From: Opitutaceae bacterium
Lineage (GTDB): Bacteria; Verrucomicrobiota; Verrucomicrobiae; Opitutales; Opitutaceae
Assembly: GCA_031266495.1 (NCBI GenBank)
Contig: JAISAX010000910.1
Location: 1 to 5,146, forward strand
Length of the DNA stretch: 5,146 bases
Reading direction: 5' to 3'
Shown: one piece after another, positions 1-5,146 of the stretch
Position numbering within the stretch: position 1 is the stretch's first letter
How the letters are laid out: each line of letters opens with the position of its first letter
Translations under genes and position numbers: made by a program
Notes under the pieces: generated by a model
Seen by the model: the letters and a program-made list of their open reading frames with translations, nothing else
Told to the model about the DNA's origin: nothing
Databases searched by the model: none

Positions 1-1
1 C

Positions 2-394
2 GGACACCTCCGCCGCCCCCCCCGCCCCCACCCCGGTGAACGCCCCCCCCCCCCCCACCCGTCCGAGTCCGATCGCCTTTATGCTCGCGGCATCGGGCAA
101 GACGATCTGCGTCCCGACCCCGGCCTCGATCCCGCCCTCGACTCCAACTCCGGCTCCGACAACCCGGCAAAAACCCTCTCGATCAGCGAAGTTCCTCTCG
201 ATTCCGCCACTCCGCTCAAACTCGACCTCACGCCGATGCGGATGGGCGACGCCCTTGATGCGGAAGGTAATCCACGACCCTCCTGGACGACTCGCGCCTT
301 GGCCCTGCGCGACGCCCCCGCCCTCGGCATTTTCCGCCTTGCCTGGCTCGAAGCCCTCCTGCGCGCCGCCGACGCGGAAGGATCGAAAAAGTGA
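2..394 (+). CDS. C-terminal end of a Cas3-like protein (type I-G/I-U CRISPR helicase-nuclease), 5' partial
   Basis: The frame is open from the left edge to a TGA at 392-394, giving 130 visible residues with strongly GC-biased third positions. The first 22 or so residues are rich in Pro, Arg and His and include a PPPP run encoded by a 14-C tract. The next 50 are Asp/Ser/Pro-rich and look like a linker. The last 57 look folded: LDLTPMRMGD (74-83) is followed by PSWTTRALALRD and FRLAWLEALLRAAD. That arrangement, ending in a Leu/Ala helix with AWLEALLRAAD, resembles from memory the C-terminus of Cas3 proteins of type I-G (I-U), where the HD nuclease domain follows the helicase. No helicase motif or HD catalytic residue lies in the visible part, so function rests on this tail and the CRISPR neighbourhood. 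That it is coding is fairly sure; the Cas3 name is moderate. Confidence 0.55.
   Translation, partial: GHLRRPPRPHPGERPPPPHPSESDRLYARGIGQDDLRPDPGLDPALDSNSGSDNPAKTLSISEVPLDSATPLKLDLTPMRMGDALDAEGNPRPSWTTRALALRDAPALGIFRLAWLEALLRAADAEGSKK
43..56 (+). repeat. Run of 14 C inside the upstream coding sequence
   Basis: Fourteen consecutive C lie in frame in the cas3-like gene and encode part of a proline run. Further C-rich stretches sit at 16-34. A gain of one C would lead to a stop at 256-258. Loss of one C would shift into a frame open to 464. The tract is therefore either a slippage hotspot or a place where the assembly may be wrong. Confidence 0.85.
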
Positions 395-602
395 GATAAC
401 GCACGCTACTTCTGATGATTACCGTTTTGGCACATATAAAAAGAGCCGCGCTGTCCAAGAATGAACGGCGCGGGAAGAATGCATTGCCTGGTTTGCAACT
501 AACACCCGGAACGCTCTTCAAAGGAGCCGCACGATTTTGTGCGCGGAGCACGGTGAATGTGCAGACAGAGCGGGAAACAGGATACGCTTTGGCCGATCCG
601 TC

Positions 603-633
603 AACCTTGGTCCGGGCCAAGGTTCGGACCAAG
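603..633. promoter_or_regulatory. Two overlapping, mutually exclusive inverted repeats
   Basis: AACCTTGG (603-610) is the exact reverse complement of CCAAGGTT (617-624), giving an 8-bp stem with a 6-base loop. CTTGGTCCG (606-614) is the exact reverse complement of CGGACCAAG (625-633), giving a 9-bp stem with a 10-base loop. The two stems share bases, so only one can form at a time. No U-run follows, so it is not a classical intrinsic terminator. It could be an attenuator-like RNA switch or a site for a dimeric DNA-binding protein. The repeats are seen directly; the role is inference. Confidence 0.5.
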
Positions 634-683
634 AGAGCGCCATCCGATTCACCACATCAGGATCGGGTTCCTCACCAAGGGAT

Positions 684-708
684 GGAAACGCAGGATCATC
701 CTGTTTCC
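684..708. repeat. Local hairpin with a two-base bulge
   Basis: GGAAAC (684-689) pairs with GTTTCC (703-708). After a GC bulge, AGG (692-694) pairs with CCT (700-702) across the loop ATCAT (695-699). This competes with pairing of the right arm to the distant copy at 573-583. No T-run follows, so a terminator is unlikely. Confidence 0.5.
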
Positions 709-744
709 AGACATCAAAATTCGTCCATCGCCATCAAACCGCGC

Positions 745-773
745 TTGACCTCATCACCCCTGTACTAACTAAT
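745..773 (+). promoter_or_regulatory. Candidate sigma-70-type promoter for the cmr operon
   Basis: TTGACC at 745-750 matches five of six bases of the -35 consensus. With a 17-base spacer, ACTAAT at 768-773 matches four of six bases of the -10 consensus, but lacks its usual first T and second A. Transcription would start near 780, leaving a leader of roughly 24 bases before the cmr1 ATG at 804. It is the best-placed candidate seen in the gap, but it is weak, and read-through from the upstream gene is an alternative. Confidence 0.3.
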
Positions 774-803
774 TCCCGTAACACGAACAGCTCAAAAACC
801 ACA

Positions 804-2102
804 ATGCCAGCCATGAACAGCCACCTCACTGCCCATTTTCGTGTCGTTACGCCGATGTTTCTCGGTGGGGCGGACCCGACAAGCGAAGCCGAACTGCGCC
901 CCGCCAGCATCAAGGGCGCATTACGCTTCTGGTGGAGGGCGCTGATGTGGAACCGCGGCATCAACACCGTCGCCGCCCTCCGGGAGAGAGAAGCCGCGCT
1001 CTTCGGCAGCAGCGAGAAAGGACAGGCAAAGTTCCTGCTTTCCATATCGATGTCTTCAATGCCGACAAAAATTCCAAACGGAAACGTGCTCAACAAAACT
1101 GGCGCCAAAGCAGCTACTGCAAATATGCAACAGAACGATATCGTCGGCGATGGTGCCCGGTATCTGGGTTATGGCCTCATGGAGGCCTTTGGTTCATCGA
1201 AGAAGAACACCAAGGCTGGACAACTCATCCGTCCCTGCCTCGCTGCGCCATTCGAGTTCACCGTCAATATCATGTCCAGATGCAAGACATGTGATGCCGA
1301 TATTGCCGATGCTATAAAACTACTTGGACTCCTCGGCGGTCTCGGAAGCCGGAGTCGGCGCGGCTATGGAAACGTGACATTGACTCAACTGGATGTCGGA
1401 GGCAAAATATGGAATCCACCAGATACGATAGACATTTTCATTCATGAACTCCGAAAAATTATTTCGCCTCAAAATACCAATACAAATGGCCTCCTGCCGG
1501 AATGGACAGCCTTTGCCGCAGGGCACAGTAAAGTGCTGTTACTGCAAGGCACCAGAATGACCTCGCCGTTGGAAGTCCTCTCGAAAATGGGGCGTGATTT
1601 TGTTCTCTTTCGTAGTTGGGGACACGATGGGAAAGTGCTTGGAGAATTTCGTGAGGAGAATTTCAGACCAGATCATGATCTGATGAAAATGCATCCTGCG
1701 TATCGGAAAACGCATCCTCAGCGCATCGTTTTTGGACTTCCCCACAATTATGCGCCGAAGGATGGAAGTGAAAAAGCCAAGAAAGAAGCCAGCGTAAACG
1801 GCAAGGAATTTGAACGTCGAGCCTCTCCCTTGTTTTTTCATGTTCATCAAATTGCACCAACTGATATCCCATTAGGAGTGCTGACATTTATCCCTTCGTT
1901 GTTTCTCCCTGAAAAGCGGGATGAAATTTCTGTTGGCGGCACGCATGTTCCTCTCGAACAAAACAGTTCCAATTCATTCTGGAAACCCGCTGCAGATTTT
2001 CTGACACGTATCCTGAGCGCAGATGGGGAGCATCCAGTCCCGCCATCACTAAAACCAAGCGCTGTCGAATTTACACATACCCAACTTGTGAATATACCAT
2101 GA
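804..2102 (+). CDS. cmr1: Cmr1, type III-B CRISPR RAMP protein (Cas7 family)
   Basis: Cmr1 is a Cas7-like RAMP subunit that, with Cmr6, caps the crRNA 3' end of the Cmr complex in the cytoplasm. Starting at the ATG at 804 the product has 432 residues. The family's N-terminal signature is clear: VTPMFLGGA (15-23), then ELRPASIKGALRFWWRAL (30-47). The RAMP glycine-rich loop is GGLGSRSRRGYG (178-189). A C-terminal block SPLFFHVHQI (341-350) plus PSLFLP (364-369) also fits. The frame is open upstream to 537, but those residues look non-coding and the signature begins about 15 residues after 804; a second ATG at 813 is equally plausible. No Shine-Dalgarno sequence precedes either. A CxxC pair at 160/163 is unexplained. 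Sampled GC is lower than in its neighbours. The gene ends in an ATGA overlap with cmr2. Confidence 0.93.
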   Translation: MPAMNSHLTAHFRVVTPMFLGGADPTSEAELRPASIKGALRFWWRALMWNRGINTVAALREREAALFGSSEKGQAKFLLSISMSSMPTKIPNGNVLNKTGAKAATANMQQNDIVGDGARYLGYGLMEAFGSSKKNTKAGQLIRPCLAAPFEFTVNIMSRCKTCDADIADAIKLLGLLGGLGSRSRRGYGNVTLTQLDVGGKIWNPPDTIDIFIHELRKIISPQNTNTNGLLPEWTAFAAGHSKVLLLQGTRMTSPLEVLSKMGRDFVLFRSWGHDGKVLGEFREENFRPDHDLMKMHPAYRKTHPQRIVFGLPHNYAPKDGSEKAKKEASVNGKEFERRASPLFFHVHQIAPTDIPLGVLTFIPSLFLPEKRDEISVGGTHVPLEQNSSNSFWKPAADFLTRILSADGEHPVPPSLKPSAVEFTHTQLVNIP

Positions 2103-3907
2103 ACACCCACCTTCATTTCACTTTCGGTCCCGTGCAAGGTTTCGTAGCGCAGGCGCGCCGCACACGAGACCTCTTCTCCGGCTCGTTTCTGTTATCGCAC
2201 CTCTCGCTGACTGCGATGCAGACTGCCAAAAACAACGGTGGCGAAATCTTGCTCCCAAATCTTGATACACTCGAAAAATTGCTCGCGACTGACCCCAAAC
2301 ACGCAGGTGCGCCCAATCGTTTTGTCGCAAAATTCTCCGACGAGAAACAAGCCGGAGATGCGGCACGAGTGGCGACAAAAGCATTGCAGTGCGAGTGGGA
2401 AAAAATCGCCGACGCCGTTTATGGAAAATACATCGACAACACCGATGCCAACGCTGCGTCACTCGGCAACGGCACCTCTGAAATATGGGACCGCCAGATC
2501 AAAAATTTCTGGGAAATCGCATGGGTTGTCGGCTTGCCCGACGAAAAGGGTAATCCCGACGGACGTTTCCTTGACCGCCGCAAAAACTGGCGCACGCCGC
2601 CAACCACCATCGAGGGCGGCGACCACTGTTCACTGATGGGGCAGTATCAGGAAATCTCCGGCTACATCCGCTCGCAGCAACGTCGCGAACAGGATGACTT
2701 CTGGAACGCTGTACGCAAAAACATGCACCCGAAAACCGGGGCTACACTCAACCTCGAACCCGGCGAACGCCTCTGCGCCATCGCGCTCATCAAACGCTTT
2801 TTCCCGGACGTCGCCAAGCGTGTCATCGGACGCGAACTGGACGCCTCCTCATGGCCCTCAACGCTGGACATCGCAGCGACAAAATTCCGGCGTCACATCA
2901 AGGGGGATGACATCCCGAGTGAGTTCCCCGAATTCACATCACTTCATCCCGGCAATTATCTCAACCGCACCGCTCTCAAAAACAAAAGCGACACACCAAT
3001 GCGTGACGGCGATGAACACCGTCGCGCCCAACTGATTGCTGCGCTCAAAAAACTGGAAGACGCCACTAGCGACCGCGCAGGGAATTTTTACGCGCTGCTG
3101 CTCATGGACGGCGACAACATGGGCAAACTCATCCGCAAACTCGGCGCCGGAAAAATCACCGCCGCGCTCACGGAATTCTCCTCGAAAATCCCGTCCACCG
3201 TTTGCAACTACGACGGCACCACTGTTTATGCGGGCGGTGACGACCTCTTTGCCCTGCTGCCGCTCGATCGCGCCCTCGCCTGCGCCGCCGATGCTGCCAA
3301 ACTTTACAAAAAAACATTTACAGGAAAAGGCATCACCGACACCAATGCGACCATCTCCGCCGCTGTAGTTTTCGCCCACTACCGCGTCCCCCTGCGCCAA
3401 GTCATTGCCTACGCCCATCACCTCCTTGACGACGTCGCAAAAGACAAAACCAACCGCGACGCCATTGCCATTTCCATCCTGAAACCCGGTGGCAAAACCT
3501 GCCAATGGGCCGCAAGATTCAATAAATTCGCGCCCGCAAACTCCGCCGAAAACAAAAACATTTTCTCCCCTCTCATCGAAAAATTCCACGACGACGGCAA
3601 CGGCATTGACACGCTCAGCTCCAGGTTCCTCTACAACCTCCGACGACGTTTCGCGGAACTCGCTGACAGCGGCGGTATCGACATCGGCGAGTTCACAGAA
3701 GATAACATCATCAAACTCTTCACCGCCGAACTCGTCCACGGACGGCTCGACAAGGATCCCGTGAAAGCGGAACGCCAACGCCGAGACGCAACCACGCTCA
3801 TCAAGCAACTGGTTACGGTCTGTACTGACGAAAAACACACACTCACCTTCGACGGCACGCGCCTCGTCCGTTTCCTCGCCCTCGACGGAAAGGAAGGCAA
3901 CGAATAA
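2099..3907 (+). CDS. cmr2: Cmr2/Cas10, type III-B large subunit with intact cyclase motif and no HD domain
   Basis: This is the 602-residue large subunit of the Cmr complex. In the family, target RNA binding triggers its Palm domains to make cyclic oligoadenylates from ATP. The protein begins directly with the Cmr2 signature FGPVQGFVAQARRTRDL (9-25) followed by SGSFLLSHL (27-35), so the N-terminal HD nuclease domain of many Cas10 proteins is absent. The Palm motif LLLMDGDNMGK places acidic residues at 337 and 339, and VYAGGDDLFALL carries the catalytic GGDD at 379-382. The zinc-finger position seems degenerate: CSLM at 177-180 and CAIA at 226-229 where CxxC pairs are expected. The start overlaps the cmr1 stop (ATGA) with no Shine-Dalgarno sequence, suggesting translational coupling; the stop overlaps the cmr3 start by one base. 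Predicted activity is signalling, not DNA cleavage. Confidence 0.95.
   Translation: MNTHLHFTFGPVQGFVAQARRTRDLFSGSFLLSHLSLTAMQTAKNNGGEILLPNLDTLEKLLATDPKHAGAPNRFVAKFSDEKQAGDAARVATKALQCEWEKIADAVYGKYIDNTDANAASLGNGTSEIWDRQIKNFWEIAWVVGLPDEKGNPDGRFLDRRKNWRTPPTTIEGGDHCSLMGQYQEISGYIRSQQRREQDDFWNAVRKNMHPKTGATLNLEPGERLCAIALIKRFFPDVAKRVIGRELDASSWPSTLDIAATKFRRHIKGDDIPSEFPEFTSLHPGNYLNRTALKNKSDTPMRDGDEHRRAQLIAALKKLEDATSDRAGNFYALLLMDGDNMGKLIRKLGAGKITAALTEFSSKIPSTVCNYDGTTVYAGGDDLFALLPLDRALACAADAAKLYKKTFTGKGITDTNATISAAVVFAHYRVPLRQVIAYAHHLLDDVAKDKTNRDAIAISILKPGGKTCQWAARFNKFAPANSAENKNIFSPLIEKFHDDGNGIDTLSSRFLYNLRRRFAELADSGGIDIGEFTEDNIIKLFTAELVHGRLDKDPVKAERQRRDATTLIKQLVTVCTDEKHTLTFDGTRLVRFLALDGKEGNE
3887..3897 (+). 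promoter_or_regulatory. Shine-Dalgarno sequence for cmr3
   Basis: The purine stretch GGAAAGGAAGG lies inside the last codons of cmr2 and ends nine bases before the cmr3 ATG at 3907. It is the only strong ribosome binding site seen in the window. It supports that start and suggests cmr3 can be initiated independently of coupling with cmr2. Confidence 0.65.
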
Positions 3908-5079
3908 TGAATACAAAAACCGCAAACAACTTCACCTGGTACGCGCTGACCCCACAGGACGCCTGGTTCTTTCGCGACGGACGCCCCTACAACAAATACG
4001 AACGCGAAACCAGACACACCTACAACAACCAGACTGACGCCAACTCCCAATTCCCTCCCTCCCCCCGCACGCTCACCGGCGCTGTCCGCGCCGCCCTCGC
4101 ACGCGCCAACGGCTGGAATGGAGAATGCCGCTGGAGTGACATTCTCAATACAACATTCGGCAACGGCCCCGACAACCTTGGCGTCCTCCGGTTCACCGCT
4201 CCGTTTTTGTTGAGAAACAGTAAAGACGGTAAAGACAACGGCCCCCTCCTTCCCGCCCCCTTGCACTTCCTCGCAAAAAGCGGGAAACCCGCAGCCCTCC
4301 TGCAACCAGCGGAGCCGGAGGAAAAAACACTCACTGACATCAGTCCCGAACGCGTCCGCCTGCCTGTCATCGCCACTACGTCAACAGACAAGATGCCTCT
4401 CGATGGACTGAAATCATGTGAAGCATTTTACGTTTCCCATGCCGGTTTTGAAAAAATCCTTGCCGGTCATTTGCCGGAGAAACTCATCCACCGCGACGAA
4501 CTATGGACGCTCGAACGCCGTGTCGCCCTCGAACGCGACCCCGATACACTGAACACCGGAGAAGGCGCCTTATATAATCCGGCCTTTGTCCGTCTCGCCA
4601 AAAACATCTCGCTCGGATTCGGCATTGCCGGCATTCCGTCCGGTTTCAATCCGGTGCCATCACGTTTCATCCTCGGTGGCGAATCCCGCATGGCTCTTTG
4701 CGAACGTATCGAACATTCGCTTACATTTTCTTCGTCTCCCCCCCCCGCCGCCGATACCCGCTTTGCCATTGTCGCCCTCTCGCCCGTTCCCTGTTCTGCC
4801 ATCGAAAAACTTCCCGGCCTCGTTTCCGCCTGTATCGGCAAACCACTCTTCTTTGGCGGCTGGGATTCCCTCACCAGAAAACCGCTCCCGCTTGAACCAT
4901 TCCATCCCCCGGGAAGCGTCTGGTTCTGCGAACCACAAAACGACGGCTCTATCACCAACAACACGACGTCATTCCTGCGCGACAATTTTTTGGGTGACCC
5001 GCGTCACACCGCCCACGGCTTCGGTCAAATCGCCCTCGCCCACTGGCCGCGCAACACCAGCACCTCCAACGCAAACTGA
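3907..5079 (+). CDS. cmr3: Cmr3, type III-B CRISPR RAMP protein (Cas5-like)
   Basis: Cmr3 is the Cas5-like RAMP subunit that pairs with Cas10 and holds the 5' handle of the crRNA. The 390-residue product shows the family's N-terminal signature, LTPQDAWFFRDGRPY (14-28), then FPPSPRTLTGAVRAAL (49-64). A middle segment with LYNPAFVRLAKNISLGFGIAGIP and a C-terminal glycine-rich end, GFGQIALAH (371-379), also fit the family. Its ATG overlaps the cmr2 stop codon (TAATG) and has a good Shine-Dalgarno sequence nine bases away. A 9-C tract encodes three prolines at residues 278-280 and could slip out of frame. The length looks normal for the family. Confidence 0.92.
   Translation: MNTKTANNFTWYALTPQDAWFFRDGRPYNKYERETRHTYNNQTDANSQFPPSPRTLTGAVRAALARANGWNGECRWSDILNTTFGNGPDNLGVLRFTAPFLLRNSKDGKDNGPLLPAPLHFLAKSGKPAALLQPAEPEEKTLTDISPERVRLPVIATTSTDKMPLDGLKSCEAFYVSHAGFEKILAGHLPEKLIHRDELWTLERRVALERDPDTLNTGEGALYNPAFVRLAKNISLGFGIAGIPSGFNPVPSRFILGGESRMALCERIEHSLTFSSSPPPAADTRFAIVALSPVPCSAIEKLPGLVSACIGKPLFFGGWDSLTRKPLPLEPFHPPGSVWFCEPQNDGSITNNTTSFLRDNFLGDPRHTAHGFGQIALAHWPRNTSTSNAN
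4738..4746 (+). repeat. Run of 9 C within cmr3
   Basis: Nine C encode Pro278-Pro280 of Cmr3, between a Ser-rich stretch and an Ala-rich one, probably a loop. A one-base length change would destroy the last third of the protein. Confidence 0.8.
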
Positions 5080-5098
5080 ATACATAAAACACAACCCT

Positions 5099-5112
5099 CC
5101 CCCCCCCCCCCC
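5099..5112 (+). repeat. Run of 14 C in the gap before the next gene
   Basis: Fourteen consecutive C lie in the 58-base gap (5080-5137) between the cmr3 stop and the next ATG, 25 bases before it. The length is identical to the tract at 43-56. The rest of the gap is A/C-rich with no terminator hairpin and no Shine-Dalgarno sequence, so transcription probably continues into the next gene. Confidence 0.85.
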
Positions 5113-5137
5113 GCACAAACCTTCACCAAACAACATC

Positions 5138-5146
5138 ATGAACTCA
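5138..5146 (+). CDS. Probable start of cmr4, 3' partial
   Basis: Only three codons (Met-Asn-Ser) are visible before the window ends. The ATG follows cmr3 by 58 bases on the same strand, where cmr4 commonly sits in cmr1-cmr2-cmr3-cmr4 operons. Cmr4 is the Cas7-like backbone subunit that cleaves target RNA. Nothing in the three residues themselves identifies it, and no Shine-Dalgarno sequence precedes it. Confidence 0.4.

Larger units (their letters stand above)
573..708. repeat. Eleven-base inverted repeat, arms 125 bases apart
   Basis: GGAAACAGGAT at 573-583 is exactly complementary to ATCCTGTTTCC at 698-708. The right arm can also pair locally with GGAAACGCAGGAT at 684-696, which is the left arm with a GC insertion. 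The arms enclose the overlapping hairpins at 603-633. A structured transcript or a trace of a past rearrangement are both possible; no function is known. Confidence 0.6.
395..803. other. Intergenic region before the cmr operon, no convincing gene
   Basis: About 409 bases separate the cas3-like gene from cmr1. Open frames cross it (one at 415-768, and the cmr1 frame is open back to 537), but their translations are rich in Ser, Arg, His and Pro without a recognisable domain. The region holds overlapping inverted repeats at 603-633, an 11-base inverted repeat at 573-583/698-708, a local hairpin at 684-708 and a weak promoter-like pair at 745-773. A TATAAA at 435-440 lacks a good -35 partner. No repeat-spacer array is present. 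Confidence 0.6.

Noticed and set aside
410..440. TATAAA at 435-440 with TTCTGA at 410-415 as a promoter.
   Set aside because: The -35 match is poor and the 19-base spacing long; it lies more than 360 bases from cmr1.
446..473. CCGCGC and GCGCGG form a 6-bp stem with a 16-base loop, a possible terminator after the cas3-like gene.
   Set aside because: The loop is long, no T-run follows, and GC-rich DNA gives such stems by chance.
655..689. Segment ending GGGATGGAAAC, similar to the GAAAC end of many CRISPR repeats.
   Set aside because: There is no second copy at any repeat-plus-spacer distance; a solitary degenerate repeat cannot be told from chance.
415..768. A 117-codon open frame in the intergenic region.
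   Set aside because: No Shine-Dalgarno sequence, no domain, Ser/Arg/His-rich composition, and it runs through the inverted repeats.
537..803. The cmr1 frame is open for 89 codons upstream of the ATG at 804, allowing a 521-residue protein.
   Set aside because: The extra residues resemble translated non-coding DNA, the Cmr1 signature normally starts close to the N-terminus, and the segment includes the palindromes and the promoter candidate.
3584..3595. An HD dipeptide (H497-D498) in Cmr2 as a possible nuclease motif.
   Set aside because: It sits in the C-terminal part, after the cyclase Palm, in FHDDGNG, without the other HD-domain histidines or family context.
2939..3925. A 328-codon open frame on the minus strand.
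   Set aside because: It is antisense to cmr2, whose domain motifs are unmistakable; its Gly/Val/Phe/Glu-rich translation is typical of a shadow of GC-biased codons.
3631..4305. A 224-codon minus-strand open frame across the cmr2-cmr3 junction.
   Set aside because: It overlaps two well-supported genes and has a low-complexity translation with no domain.

Overview
The window carries the front part of a type III-B (Cmr) CRISPR-Cas effector operon on the + strand: cmr1, then cmr2 (cas10), then cmr3, and what are probably the first codons of cmr4. Before it lies the 3' end of another gene, whose C-terminal residues resemble the end of a Cas3 helicase/HD nuclease of the type I-G (formerly I-U) kind. 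If that reading is right, the window spans the junction between a type I and a type III CRISPR locus. No CRISPR array, adaptation gene, CARF-type effector, transposase, tRNA or rRNA is visible.

The organism looks like a GC-rich bacterium. A 60-base hand count in the upstream gene (301-360) gives about 73% GC. Similar counts give about 60% in cmr2 (3121-3180) and about 47% in cmr1 (1681-1740). Only one of the four visible starts (cmr3) has a good Shine-Dalgarno sequence. The protein style fits something like Verrucomicrobiota/Opitutaceae, but that is a guess.

Layout: 2-394 is the tail of the putative cas3, with a 14-C run inside its coding sequence. 395-803 is about 400 bases with no convincing gene; it holds overlapping inverted repeats that can form alternative hairpins, and a weak promoter candidate just before cmr1. 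804-2102 is cmr1. 2099-3907 is cmr2/cas10, overlapping cmr1 by four bases (ATGA). 3907-5079 is cmr3, overlapping cmr2 by one base (TAATG). 5080-5137 is a short gap with a second 14-C run, followed by an ATG at 5138 that is probably cmr4.

In known Cmr systems, Cas10 and Cmr3 sit at the crRNA 5'-handle end. Cmr4 and Cmr5 form the filament, and Cmr1 with Cmr6 caps the crRNA 3' end. Binding of target RNA switches on Cas10. Here Cas10 keeps the cyclase GGDD motif but has no N-terminal HD nuclease domain, so the predicted output is cyclic oligoadenylate signalling to an effector outside the window. Its usual zinc-binding cysteine pairs appear half lost (CSLM and CAIA). The most notable features are these degenerate zinc motifs, the poly-C tracts, and the structured intergenic region.
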